Origin: Inquilinus sp052113205
GTDB lineage: Bacteria > Pseudomonadota > Alphaproteobacteria > DSM-16000 > Inquilinaceae
DNA length: 64,000 nt
Direction: 5' to 3'
Assembly: GCF_052113205.1 (NCBI RefSeq)
Contig: NZ_JBFRCU010000015.1
Span: 1-64,000 of the forward strand
The notes under the pieces are model-generated. The model was not told where the DNA came from. It saw only the letters and a program-made list of their open reading frames with translations, and did no database searches. Made by a program: the position numbers and the translations under genes. The first letter of the stretch is position 1; each line of letters begins with the position of its first letter. Positions 34,462 through 43,461 of the stretch are shown here, in pieces.

Positions 34462-35388
34462 TCAGTCCCCGGCCGTCACGAAGGCGGCGAGCTCCCGGCC
34501 GAACCGCTCCGGCTCCTCATAGAAGGGGCTATGGCCGCTCTCGACATAGACCGAGAGGCGGCTTCCCGGGTGGATCGCCCGGATCCGCTCCGACATCGCC
34601 AGGCGGACCAGCCGGTCATGCGCCCCATGCGTCAGCAGGATCGGGCCGCCATAGGCCTGGAACACGGGTTCGAGGTCCGGCGTGGCCGTCTTGACGAAGC
34701 CTTCGCCCACGGCCCGCGCGGTCATGCCGTTGACCACCAGCATGCGCTGCAGCTCCATGCCCGTCGGCGGCTGGTGGAAGCACGCTTCGAGGAAGCGGGC
34801 CGTTTCCGCCGTCCGCTCGGCCAGGTCGGGCGAGGTGGTGGTGCGGGCGAAGGTGCCCGCCAGCGGCGTCAGCAGATCCGGCGACAGCTTGGTGACCGCG
34901 TCGACCAGGTTGATCCCCGCCACCCGCGCACCGCGGTATTTCCGCAGATACGCGCCGGCCACATAGCCGCCAAGCGACCAGCCTACCAGGACGGGGCGGC
35001 GCAGCTTGGCGGCGGCGACCACCGCGGCAACGTCGTCGGCCCACAGGTCGGCATCCGCATAGGCCTCGGGGGAGGGCGGCTTGTCCGAATCGCCATGGCC
35101 ACGCAGGTCGAATCGCACCAGGCGGAAGCCGGCCAGCGCCGGGTCGGCGAACTGCTTGTCCCAGCTCAGCCGGCTCTGGCGCAGGCCGTGGATGAACAGG
35201 ATTTCGGGCGCCTGCGGGTCGCCCTGCGCCTCTCCCGTCAGCGTCGTGCCGTCCGACGACCGGACGGAGAAGGTCTCCCGGGTCTGTGGCGCCGCGAGCC
35301 CGAACCTGGCGTGAACCGCGAGGGCGGCAAGACCGATCGTGCCGGCCAGGAAGTTGCGTCGTGAGCGATCCATCGAAGCGTCATCCAT
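34462..35388 (-). CDS. alpha/beta hydrolase, Tat-exported
   Basis: A 308-residue alpha/beta-fold hydrolase. A twin-arginine leader (RSRRNFLAGTIGLAALAVHARFGLA) indicates periplasmic export. The core shows EILFIHGLRQSRLSW with the oxyanion HG, RLVRFDLRGHGDSDKP, the nucleophile elbow GWSLGG (~residues 136-141), the late Asp in LTHGAHDRLVRL and the catalytic His in ESGHSPF. Esterase, lipase or haloperoxidase-like activity is possible. It is divergent from a TetR-type gene across a 56-base spacer with matched inverted repeats, so it is probably the main target of that repressor. Confidence 0.9.
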   Translation of the reverse strand: MDDASMDRSRRNFLAGTIGLAALAVHARFGLAAPQTRETFSVRSSDGTTLTGEAQGDPQAPEILFIHGLRQSRLSWDKQFADPALAGFRLVRFDLRGHGDSDKPPSPEAYADADLWADDVAAVVAAAKLRRPVLVGWSLGGYVAGAYLRKYRGARVAGINLVDAVTKLSPDLLTPLAGTFARTTTSPDLAERTAETARFLEACFHQPPTGMELQRMLVVNGMTARAVGEGFVKTATPDLEPVFQAYGGPILLTHGAHDRLVRLAMSERIRAIHPGSRLSVYVESGHSPFYEEPERFGRELAAFVTAGD

Positions 35389-35395
35389 GTTGTTT

Positions 35396-35453
35396 ATCGA
35401 TCACTAATCAACCGGTTTGACGCTGGCCGTCAAGATGTTGTTTAGTGGTCGAT
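35396..35453. promoter_or_regulatory. inverted-repeat operator for the TetR regulator
   Basis: ATCGATCACTAATCAAC (35396-35412) is mirrored by GTTGTTTAGTGGTCGAT (35437-35453), with 15 of 17 bases matching in reverse complement. The arms flank the divergent promoters, and the second arm ends at the ATG of the TetR gene. 'CACTAATCAAC' and 'CACTAAACAAC' are likely half-sites. Confidence 0.75.
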
Positions 35454-36056
35454 ATGGAACCGGATGCGAAATCGCGCGGCGGGCGGCCGTGGAGCTTCGA
35501 CCGCGACAGGGCGGTCGAGACGGCCATGCGGCTGTTCTGGCGGCACGGCTATGAAGGGGTGTCGGTCGGCGACCTGACCAAGGCGATCGGCATCGCGCCG
35601 CCGAGCCTTTACTCGGCCTTCGGCAGCAAGGCCGGCCTCTACCGGGAGGCGCTGGACCGCTACGAGCACGGCCTCGGCTCGGTCGACGTGACGTCCATCG
35701 GTCCGGCCGCCACGCTGGCGGAGGCGGTGCGGCGGCTGCTTGAGACGGCGGTCCGGGCCGTCACCCATCCCGATCGCGAGCGCAGCTGCATGGTCTCCAG
35801 CGGCATGATCACCTGCCATCCCGAGCATGCCGCGCTGGCCCGCGATCTGGCCGCCCGGCGCGACGCCATCCGCGAGCGGATCGCACAGGCCCTGCAGCCC
35901 TTTGCCGATGCGGAGGAGGGGCGCCGTCTGGCCCGGCATCTGGCGGCGGTGATGCAGGGCATCTCGATCCAGGCCCGGGACGGCGCGACGCCGGCGGAGC
36001 TGCAGGAGATCGTCGAGGATCTGGTCGCGGGTGTCGCCGCGCGGCCCTTCCCCTAG
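35454..36056 (+). CDS. TetR-family regulator
   Basis: A 200-residue repressor. The N-terminal helix-turn-helix reads ETAMRLFWRHGYEGVSVGDLTKAIGIAPPSLYSAFGSKAGLYREAL (~residues 22-67), typical of the branch that controls oxidoreductases and hydrolases. The C-terminal domain has ERSCMVSSGMITCHPEHAAL, a Cys-containing region also seen in AcrR/YxaF-like members. The start could be 35454 or the in-frame ATG at 35445. Its stop TAG shares the CTAG tetranucleotide with the stop of the converging RTX gene. Confidence 0.9.
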   Translation: MEPDAKSRGGRPWSFDRDRAVETAMRLFWRHGYEGVSVGDLTKAIGIAPPSLYSAFGSKAGLYREALDRYEHGLGSVDVTSIGPAATLAEAVRRLLETAVRAVTHPDRERSCMVSSGMITCHPEHAALARDLAARRDAIRERIAQALQPFADAEEGRRLARHLAAVMQGISIQARDGATPAELQEIVEDLVAGVAARPFP

Positions 36057-38617
36057 AACACGAAGTCGGCGGCGACCAGGGCGATGGCCCCGGTCAGGGT
36101 GATGTTGAAGTCGGCGGTGGCGTTGCCGTCGACGTCGCCGGAGACGATGGTCCGGCCGGCGTCCTGCCAGATGTGGAGCTGCCCGGGCACATGGGTGAAG
36201 GCGGCGGTGCCGATGAAGCTGAAGGCCTGGTCGCCCGCGACGGTGGTCTTGGCGTCGATCCCGGCCAGGTCGATGCGGTCGCCCTGGGCGTGGCTGAAAT
36301 CGGTGACGACATCAGCGTTGGCCCCGACCACGCTGTCGCCGAGCGCGGTGAACTGGAAGCGGTCCGCCCCGGCCCCACCGGTGAGCGTGTCATTGCCGGT
36401 CCGGCCGACGAGAAGGTCGTTGCCGTTCCAGCCCTGCAGCACATTGGCTCCGGCGTTGCCGTAGAGGCTGTCGCCGCCCTGGCTGCCGGAGAGGTGTTCG
36501 ATCGAGACCAGGACGTCGCCCTGGGCTTCGCCGCCGCTCCCGAGGCCGCTGGCCAGGCTGACCACCACTCCGGTGGTCCCGCTGTAATAGCTGGCGGTGT
36601 CGCTGCCGGCGCCGCCGTCCAGCCGGTCCGCACCGGCCCCGCCGCGGAGCACGTCATTGCCACCCCAGCCGGCAAGGGTGTTGGCACCGGCGTTTCCGAC
36701 CAGGCTGTCATTGCCCTGGTTGCTGCCGGTGAGGTTTTCGATGCCGGTCAGGGTGTCGCCCTGGGCGTCGCCGCCCGAGCCCAGGCCGGTGGCGAGGTTC
36801 GCCGTCACCCCGGAAGCGCTGGTGTAGTAGCTGGCCGTGTCGCTGCCGGTGCCGCCGTCGAGCCTGTCCGCACCGGCTCCGCCGCGGAGCACGTCGTTGC
36901 CGCCCCAGCCGGCCAGGGTATTGGCCCCGCCGGACCCGATCAGCGTGTCGCGCCCCGAATTGCTGCCGGTGAGGCTCTCGATGCCGATCAGGGTGTCACC
37001 CGCCGCGTCCCCGCCCGACCCGGTGCCGGTCGAGAGATCGACCGTCACCCCGGAAGCACTGGCGTAGTAGGTGGCGGTGTCGATGCCGGTGCCGCCATCG
37101 AGCCGGTCGGCCCCGGCGGCGCCGCGGAGCAGGTCGTTGCCGTCGCCGCCGATGAGCGCGTCGTTGCCGCCGGCACCGTCCAGGGCGTTGGCCAGGGCGT
37201 TGCCGGTGAGTTGGTCGGCAAAATCGCTGCCGGTGATGCTCTCGATGCTGCTCAGGACATCGCCCTGGGCGTCGCCGCCCGACACGGCGCCCGTCGCCAG
37301 ACTGACCGAGACCCCGGCAGCGCTGTTGAGATAGAGGACCTCATCGACGCCCGAGCCCCCGTTCAGGTGATCGGCGCCCGACCCGTCGTAAAGCGCGTCA
37401 TTGCCGTCACCTCCGTTTAGGGTGCTGCTGTCATCGCTGACGGCAATGAGCGCGTCATCGCCGCCATTGCCGTCCAGCACGCCGGCGTGGAGGGCGCCGG
37501 CCAGAAGATCGTCGTAAGCGGTGCCCACGAGGTTCTCGACGCTGACATCGACCCTGTCGCCCTCGGCCTCGCCGAAATGGCTGTCGCCGCCGACCGAGAC
37601 GCTCACGCCCACCGTGCCGCCATAGACGACCGTGTCGATGCCGGAGCTGCCTATCAGCCTATCGGCCCCCGCGCCGCCGTTCAGCACGTCGTTGTCGGGC
37701 CCGCCGTAGAGATAGTCGTCGCCGGCATTGCCGATGAGATGGTCGTCGCCGTAATCGGCGGAAAACCAGTTGTCCGCCGCCGACCCGGTAACGGTGTCGT
37801 CGCCTGTCCCGGTCTGCGCCTCCTCGACATCGGCACTGATGATGTCGCCTTCCGCATCGCCGCCATGACCGCCCCCGCCGATCGTCAGAGTCATGCCGAT
37901 ATCGCCGTCATAGATGACGCGGTCGGTGCCGGCGCCGCCGCTGATCCTGTCCGCCCCGGCTCCGGCGAAAATCAGATCGTCACCATTGCCGCCCGTCGCG
38001 ACATCGTCGCCGGCCTCATCCTGGATGACGTCATTGCCGTCGCCGCCGTCGATGGTGTCGTTGCCGTTGCCACCATAGAGCACGTCGTTGCCGCCTGCGC
38101 CACCGAGGCGATCGTCGCCGCCATTGCCATACAGCCGGTTGACGCCGGCGGACCCGGTCAGCGTATCGGCATAGGCGCTGCCCCCGAGATCCTCGATGTC
38201 GCCGGCGATGATGTCGCCCTGGGCGTCGCCGCCGGACGCGGCCAGCGTCGTCAGGTTGACGGCCACGGCAGCGCCGCTGCCGGCGTAGTCGGCCCGGTCG
38301 ATCTGGTCGCCGCCGCTCAGTCGGTCGGCGCCCGCGCCACCGGTGAGGACATCGCGGCCATCGCCGCCATTCAGCGTATCACTGCCGGTTCCGCCCACCA
38401 GCGTATCGAAGCCGATACCACCGTTGAGCGTGTCGTCTCCGGTCCCGCCATCAAGCTGGTCGTTGTTGCGGGCATTGCCGGCTCCGCCATCGCCGTTGAT
38501 CGTATCGTTCCCGTCTTCGCCATAAAGTACGTCATTGCCGTAGAGACCGGTGATCGTGTCGTCGCCCACCGTGCCGTGCAACGTATCGTCGGACCCGGTT
38601 CCGTTGATGATCGCCAT
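36053..38617 (-). CDS. RTX calcium-binding repeat protein 6
   Basis: An 854-residue secreted-type RTX protein 26 kb away from the main array. It starts MAIINGTGSDDTLHGTVGDD behind 'gagagagcc'. It is a long run of GGxGxDxLx nonapeptides interrupted by GGDAxGDxxxGIE modules, at least five of them with the SYYxSASGVTxxLxTGxGSGGDA form. The C-terminal domain (DRFQFTALGDSVVGANADVVTDFSHAQGD) is almost the same as in copies 1-4 and ends VAADFVF, a Phe in place of the Leu. The front half is distinct from the array genes. A LuxR-type regulator lies upstream on the same strand. Confidence 0.9.
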   Translation of the reverse strand: MAIINGTGSDDTLHGTVGDDTITGLYGNDVLYGEDGNDTINGDGGAGNARNNDQLDGGTGDDTLNGGIGFDTLVGGTGSDTLNGGDGRDVLTGGAGADRLSGGDQIDRADYAGSGAAVAVNLTTLAASGGDAQGDIIAGDIEDLGGSAYADTLTGSAGVNRLYGNGGDDRLGGAGGNDVLYGGNGNDTIDGGDGNDVIQDEAGDDVATGGNGDDLIFAGAGADRISGGAGTDRVIYDGDIGMTLTIGGGGHGGDAEGDIISADVEEAQTGTGDDTVTGSAADNWFSADYGDDHLIGNAGDDYLYGGPDNDVLNGGAGADRLIGSSGIDTVVYGGTVGVSVSVGGDSHFGEAEGDRVDVSVENLVGTAYDDLLAGALHAGVLDGNGGDDALIAVSDDSSTLNGGDGNDALYDGSGADHLNGGSGVDEVLYLNSAAGVSVSLATGAVSGGDAQGDVLSSIESITGSDFADQLTGNALANALDGAGGNDALIGGDGNDLLRGAAGADRLDGGTGIDTATYYASASGVTVDLSTGTGSGGDAAGDTLIGIESLTGSNSGRDTLIGSGGANTLAGWGGNDVLRGGAGADRLDGGTGSDTASYYTSASGVTANLATGLGSGGDAQGDTLTGIENLTGSNQGNDSLVGNAGANTLAGWGGNDVLRGGAGADRLDGGAGSDTASYYSGTTGVVVSLASGLGSGGEAQGDVLVSIEHLSGSQGGDSLYGNAGANVLQGWNGNDLLVGRTGNDTLTGGAGADRFQFTALGDSVVGANADVVTDFSHAQGDRIDLAGIDAKTTVAGDQAFSFIGTAAFTHVPGQLHIWQDAGRTIVSGDVDGNATADFNITLTGAIALVAADFVF

Positions 38618-38766
38618 GGCTCTCTCTCTTGTCGCCGGCGTCGCCGCTGGTCGTCGCCGGGCAGCATCCCCCTCGACGGACAAGGATAGAGGCAGTACTC
38701 CGGCCCGGCGTCACCCGATAGGGTGAGATCGATCGGGATCGATGTCCGTCCCGTCAGCCGCGCCTG

Positions 38767-39915
38767 TCACCGGGGATCGTCCTGCGGGCCGCCACCTGCC
38801 ATCAGCCGGAGCGGCGCCATGAACCGCACCAGCTCGGCCTGGCCCCGGGTGTCCGTTTTCCCGAAGATGCGGTGCAGATGCGTCTTGACGGTGTTGGGCG
38901 AGAGGGCGAGGCGGCGTGCGATATCGGCCAAGCCTTCGCCCGTGGCGGCCGCGATCGCGACCCTGGCTTCCGCCTGCGTCAGGCCGAAGGCGTCCATCGC
39001 CCATGCCAGCGGAATCGCCTGCTTGTCGGCGGGATCGCCGATGAACACCATGACAGCGGCGTCCTTCAAGCCCGCCTCCGCATGACGGCCGGCATCCCGG
39101 CCGCGCACCGGAGAGGCGAGGATCGTCAGCGGTGGCAGGCCATGGCCGCGCGGAACGCCGATCGCTGCCGTCGGCGTGCCGCGCAAGGCCGCCTGCACAA
39201 GCTCGTCGAGCCTCCGCGTCTGGGACGCCGAACGATGCGTGATCTTCGCGTGGCGGAGGGACAAAGGCCCGCCCGCCCCATCCCAAGCGCGGGCTGCGCT
39301 GTTCGCGAAGATGATCTTCGCGTCGCGGTTCAGCAGAATCACGCCGACCGACAGACGGTCGAGCACCTGATATTCGGCGCGCTGCAGGCTGCGGTAGGCT
39401 TCGATGCGGAAACCGAGCTGCATCGCGCGCTGCAGGTGCGGTGAGAGCCCCGCCAGAAGCCGCAATTCGGTCTCGCCATAAGGCCCCTGGCGCGGCCCCC
39501 TGACCATGTTGAAGGCGGCCGTGAAATCCCGCTTTGCGGCGAGGGCGATCATCGCGTTGTGGCCCAGCCCCTGGGGCCGCAGCACCTCGTCGAAGAACGC
39601 GGTCCGTTGCAGGTCCGGCAAGGCCATGGCTTCGTCGGACGGCACGACCGCCCCGACCGGCCGGCTCATCATGTGCAGGCTCCAGGGGTTGCGCATGTGC
39701 CGCGCCTTGTAGACGCGGCTGCTCTCCTCGCTCAGCCCGCCATTGTGCTCGAAGAACACGACGGACTGCTTGACCGACTGGCCATACAGGACGCCGCCGG
39801 CACTGTCGGTCAGGGCGGCGATCCGGCGCAGGACCGATGGCCACAGATGCGCATCCGTGGCCGCGTCATAGATCAGGTCCAGCAACGTCTCTGGGATCTC
39901 TCGGCGATCGGTCAT
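38767..39915 (-). CDS. LuxR-type transcriptional regulator
   Basis: A 382-residue regulator. The C-terminal LuxR helix-turn-helix is clear: FGLTQAEARVAIAAATGEGLADIARRLALSPNTVKTHLHRIFGKTD (~residues 310-356). A PAS-like segment lies at ~190-215 (LDRLSVGVILLNRDAKIIFANSAARAW) and the N-terminal ~170 residues form an unassigned sensory region. It is not an acyl-homoserine-lactone receptor by sequence. The start at 39915 (MTDRRE) is preferred over 40005. It sits 150 bases upstream of RTX gene 6 on the same strand and may control it, which is inference. Confidence 0.85.
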   Translation of the reverse strand: MTDRREIPETLLDLIYDAATDAHLWPSVLRRIAALTDSAGGVLYGQSVKQSVVFFEHNGGLSEESSRVYKARHMRNPWSLHMMSRPVGAVVPSDEAMALPDLQRTAFFDEVLRPQGLGHNAMIALAAKRDFTAAFNMVRGPRQGPYGETELRLLAGLSPHLQRAMQLGFRIEAYRSLQRAEYQVLDRLSVGVILLNRDAKIIFANSAARAWDGAGGPLSLRHAKITHRSASQTRRLDELVQAALRGTPTAAIGVPRGHGLPPLTILASPVRGRDAGRHAEAGLKDAAVMVFIGDPADKQAIPLAWAMDAFGLTQAEARVAIAAATGEGLADIARRLALSPNTVKTHLHRIFGKTDTRGQAELVRFMAPLRLMAGGGPQDDPR

Positions 39916-40143
39916 CCTGATATCCTGGCGGATCGGTGCGATGCAGGAGGGAGCGTCAGGCTGGCGATTCTCGCGGCTGAAAACCGTCTTCTCAGTGAAG
40001 ATCATGAGTAAAAATTATGATGGGCTTGCCGAGAAGTCTCTATCGCCGGCGTGACAGCGGCGCGCCCTTCGCGCTCGCGCCCGCCCGCTGCGCCGTTCCC
40101 TCGCCCTGGAGAATTGCCCTATCGTATCGGCAGGGAGGCGCGA

Positions 40144-41010
40144 ATGCCGGAGGCGTCGGACATCATCGCGGGGCTGGGCTGCTGGAGCGGGCGCGTCACC
40201 ATCGCCCCGCTGGCCGGCGGGCTGACCAACCGCAACTACCGGGTCGACGATGCCGCAGGGGCCCATGTCGTGCGGCTGGGCGCCGACATCCCGCACCACC
40301 ACATCCTGCGCTTCAACGAGCTGGCGGCCAGTCGCGCCGCCGCCTCCGCCGGGATCTCGCCCGAGGTCGAGCATGCCGAGTCCGGCATCCTGGTGACCCG
40401 CTTCGTCGCCGGCGAGACGCTGACGCCGGAACGGGTGCGGCAGCAGGCGCCGCGGGTGCTGGATCTGGTGCGCCGGGTGCACACCGAGATGCCGGCCCAT
40501 CTGCGCGGCCCGGTCCTGGCCTTCTGGGTGTTCCATGTCGTGCGCGACTACGCCCATGCCCTGGAGGGGCGGCGGCCGGCGGCGGAGCTGGCCGGGCTGC
40601 TCGACCGCGCGGCGCAGTTGGAGTCGGCGGTGGGGCCGGTCGAGCTGGTGCTCGGCCACAACGACCTGCTGGCCGCCAACTTCATCGACGACGGCCGCCG
40701 GCTGTGGCTGGTCGACTGGGATTATGCCGGCTTCAACAGCCCGCTTTTCGACCTCGGCGGCCTGGCCTCGAACAACGGCTTCTCGGTGGCGGAGGAGGCG
40801 GCGATGCTGGACGCCTATTTCGAAGCGCCGGTTACGCCCGATCTGCGTCGGCGCTACGCCGCGATGAAGGCCGCCTCGCTGCTGCGCGAGACGCTGTGGA
40901 GCATGGTGTCGGAGATCCATTCGACGCTGGATTTCGACTACGCCGCCTACACCGACGAGAATCTGCGGCGCTTCGAAGGCGCCTGGGACGACTTCCAGAG
41001 GATGCCATGA
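40144..41010 (+). CDS. choline/ethanolamine kinase-like phosphotransferase
   Basis: A 288-residue protein kinase-fold enzyme of the choline kinase / aminoglycoside phosphotransferase family. Catalytic motifs are visible: LVLGHNDLLAANFIDDGRRL (~residues 173-192, HND...N) and LWLVDWDYAGFNSPLFDLGGL (~192-212, the DFG-equivalent Asp). It probably phosphorylates choline, ethanolamine or a related amino alcohol. The start has 'gggagg' 7 bases upstream. Its stop overlaps the next gene's start as ATGA, so the two are translated together, which links it to methylated-amine metabolism. Confidence 0.87.
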   Translation: MPEASDIIAGLGCWSGRVTIAPLAGGLTNRNYRVDDAAGAHVVRLGADIPHHHILRFNELAASRAAASAGISPEVEHAESGILVTRFVAGETLTPERVRQQAPRVLDLVRRVHTEMPAHLRGPVLAFWVFHVVRDYAHALEGRRPAAELAGLLDRAAQLESAVGPVELVLGHNDLLAANFIDDGRRLWLVDWDYAGFNSPLFDLGGLASNNGFSVAEEAAMLDAYFEAPVTPDLRRRYAAMKAASLLRETLWSMVSEIHSTLDFDYAAYTDENLRRFEGAWDDFQRMP

Positions 41011-43451
41011 ACGCCTTTCCCACCCAGGCCCGTGCCGTGGTCATCGGCGGCGGCATCGTCGGGGTCTCGACCGCCTATCACCTCGCCCGGCTGGGCTGGG
41101 CCGACACGGTGGTGATCGAGCGGCACAAGCTGACCTCCGGCTCCACCTTCCATGCCGCAGGCCTGGTCGGGCAGCTGCGGTCCAGCGCCAACATCACCCA
41201 GCTGCTGGGCCATTCGGTTCGGCTCTACACCGAGCTCGAGCGCGAGACCGGCCTGGCCACCGGCTGGAAGATGAATGGCGGCCTGCGCCTGGCCTGCACC
41301 GAGGCGCGCTGGACCGAGCTGAAGCGCCAGGCCACCACGGCCCGCAGCTTCGGGCTGGAGATGCACCTGCTGTCGCCGCAGGAGGCGCAGGATCTGTGGC
41401 CGCCGATGCGGGTCGACGATCTGGTGGGCGCCGCCTTCCTGCCGACCGACGGCCAGGCCAACCCGTCCGACATCACCCAGTCCCTGGCCAAGGGCGCGCG
41501 CATGGCCGGCGCCGCGATCTGGGAGGACACCGAGGTCACCGGCATCGAGACCAGGGACGGTCGGGTGACCGCGGTGCTGACCAGCCGCGGCCGCATCGCC
41601 TGCGAGGCCGCGGTGAACTGCGCCGGGCAATGGGCGCGGGAGCTCGGCCGCATGGCCGGGGTCAACGTGCCGCTGGTGTCGGTCGAGCACCAGTACATGG
41701 TGACCGAGCCGATCGCGGGCGTGACCCGTACCCTGCCGACCCTGCGCGACCCCGACCGGCTGACCTATTGGAAGGAGGAGGTCGGCGGGCTGGTGATGGG
41801 CGGCTATGAGCCGAACCCGATCGCCTGGGCGGTCGACGGCATCCCCGAGGGCTTCAACTTCCAGCTCCTCCAGCCGAACTGGGATCATTTCCAGCAGATC
41901 ATGGAGCTGGCGCTGGGCCGCGTGCCGGCGCTGGAGACGGCGGGGGTGAAGGAGCTGATCGCCGGGCCGGAAAGCTTCACCCCGGACGGCAACTTCATCC
42001 TCGGCGAGGCGCCGGAGCTGCGCGGCTTCTATGTCGGCGCCGGCTTCAACGCCTTCGGCATCGCCTCAGGCGGCGGCGCAGGCAAGGCGTTGGCAGAGTG
42101 GATCGCGGGCGGCGAGCCGCCCTACGACCTGTGGCCGGTCGACATCCGCCGCTTCGGCCGGGCCCAGGCCGATGTCGACTGGGTGCGCAAGCGGACGCTG
42201 GAGCTGTACGGCAAGCACTACACCATCGCCTGGCCGAATGAGGAGCATGCCAGCGCCCGGCCGCTGCGCCGGTCGCCGCTGTACGACCGGCTGAAGGCGC
42301 AAGGCGCCTGCTTCGGCGAGAAGCTGGGCTGGGAACGGCCGAACTGGTTCGCGGCGCCGGGCGAGGCGGCGGAGGAGATTCCGAGCTTCGGCCGGCCGAG
42401 CTGGTTCGAGGCGGTGGCGCGCGAGCACCGGGCGACGCGCGAGGCGGTGACCGTCTTCGACCAGTCCTCCTTCGCCAAATTCGCTTTGGTCGGCCGGGAC
42501 GCCGAGGCGGCGCTGTCCTGGATCTGCGCCAACGACGTGGCGCGGCCGCCCGGCACGCTGACCTACACGCAGATGCTGAACGCCCGCGGCGGCATCGAAT
42601 GCGACCTGATCGTCGCCCGTCTGGCCCAGGACCGCTACCACATCACCACCGGCACCGGCTTCGCCACCCACGACTTCGACTGGATCGCGCGCAACATCCC
42701 GACGGGTGCCGATGCCCATCTGGTCGACGTCACCTCGGCCTATGCGGTGCTCAGCTTGATGGGGCCGAAGGCGCGGGACGTGCTGCAGGCGCTGACCCGC
42801 GACGACGTCTCCGATGCCGGCTTCCCCTTCGGCCGGGTCCGCCAGATCGCCGTGGCCGGCGCCCCGGTGCTGGCGCTGCGCATCACCTATGTCGGTGAGC
42901 TGGGGTGGGAGCTGCACATCCCGACCGAATTCGCCGTCGGGGTCTATGAGGCGGTGATGGCGGCGGGCGCGGCGCACGGCATCGCCAATGCCGGCTACCG
43001 CGCGATCGAGACGCTGCGGCTGGAGAAGGGCTACCGCGCCTGGGGCAGCGACATCGGCCCGGACCACATGCCGCTCGAGGCCGGGCTCGGCTGGGCGGTG
43101 AAGCTGAAATCCGCCATCCCCTTCCTGGGACGCGAGGCGCTGGAGGCGCAACGCGGCCAGCGGCTCAAGGAGATCCTGACGACCTTCACGGTCGACGACC
43201 CTTCAGTGGTGCTGCTCGGCCGTGAGACCATCCTGCGCGACGGCAAGCCGGCCGGCTGGCTGTCCAGCGGCGGCTTCGGCCATACGGTCGGCAAGCCGAT
43301 CGGCCTCGGCTATGTCCGCGACCCGGCCGGCCTGGACCGGGAGGCGTTGCTGGGCAGCCGCTACGAGCTGGAGGTCGCGACCGAGCGGGTGCCGTGCCGC
43401 GTGCATCTCGAGCCGCTCTACGACCCGCGGATGGAGCGGGTGAAGGGATAG
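41007..43451 (+). CDS. dimethylglycine/sarcosine dehydrogenase-like flavoprotein
   Basis: An 814-residue two-part enzyme. Residues 1 to ~380 form a DAO-type FAD domain (AVVIGGGIVGVSTAYHLARLG; TSGSTFHAAGLVGQLRSS; FYVGAGFNAFGIASGGGAGKALAEWI). Residues ~430-814 form a GcvT-like tetrahydrofolate-binding domain (VFDQSSFAKFALVGRDAEAAL; YVGELGWELHIPTEF; IETLRLEKGYRAWGSDIGPDHMP). This layout is that of dimethylglycine dehydrogenase and relatives, which demethylate N-methyl amino acids and pass the one-carbon unit to folate. The start overlaps the kinase stop (ATGA). The frame continues upstream to 40017, but that part is a shadow of the kinase gene. Confidence 0.92.
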   Translation: MNAFPTQARAVVIGGGIVGVSTAYHLARLGWADTVVIERHKLTSGSTFHAAGLVGQLRSSANITQLLGHSVRLYTELERETGLATGWKMNGGLRLACTEARWTELKRQATTARSFGLEMHLLSPQEAQDLWPPMRVDDLVGAAFLPTDGQANPSDITQSLAKGARMAGAAIWEDTEVTGIETRDGRVTAVLTSRGRIACEAAVNCAGQWARELGRMAGVNVPLVSVEHQYMVTEPIAGVTRTLPTLRDPDRLTYWKEEVGGLVMGGYEPNPIAWAVDGIPEGFNFQLLQPNWDHFQQIMELALGRVPALETAGVKELIAGPESFTPDGNFILGEAPELRGFYVGAGFNAFGIASGGGAGKALAEWIAGGEPPYDLWPVDIRRFGRAQADVDWVRKRTLELYGKHYTIAWPNEEHASARPLRRSPLYDRLKAQGACFGEKLGWERPNWFAAPGEAAEEIPSFGRPSWFEAVAREHRATREAVTVFDQSSFAKFALVGRDAEAALSWICANDVARPPGTLTYTQMLNARGGIECDLIVARLAQDRYHITTGTGFATHDFDWIARNIPTGADAHLVDVTSAYAVLSLMGPKARDVLQALTRDDVSDAGFPFGRVRQIAVAGAPVLALRITYVGELGWELHIPTEFAVGVYEAVMAAGAAHGIANAGYRAIETLRLEKGYRAWGSDIGPDHMPLEAGLGWAVKLKSAIPFLGREALEAQRGQRLKEILTTFTVDDPSVVLLGRETILRDGKPAGWLSSGGFGHTVGKPIGLGYVRDPAGLDREALLGSRYELEVATERVPCRVHLEPLYDPRMERVKG

Positions 43452-43461
43452 GGCAGGCCCG

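Noticed and set aside
40017..41006. A 330-codon N-terminal extension of the dimethylglycine dehydrogenase-like gene
   Set aside because: This part is out of frame with the kinase gene that covers it. The ATGA overlap at 41007 and the FAD motif just after it fix the true start.
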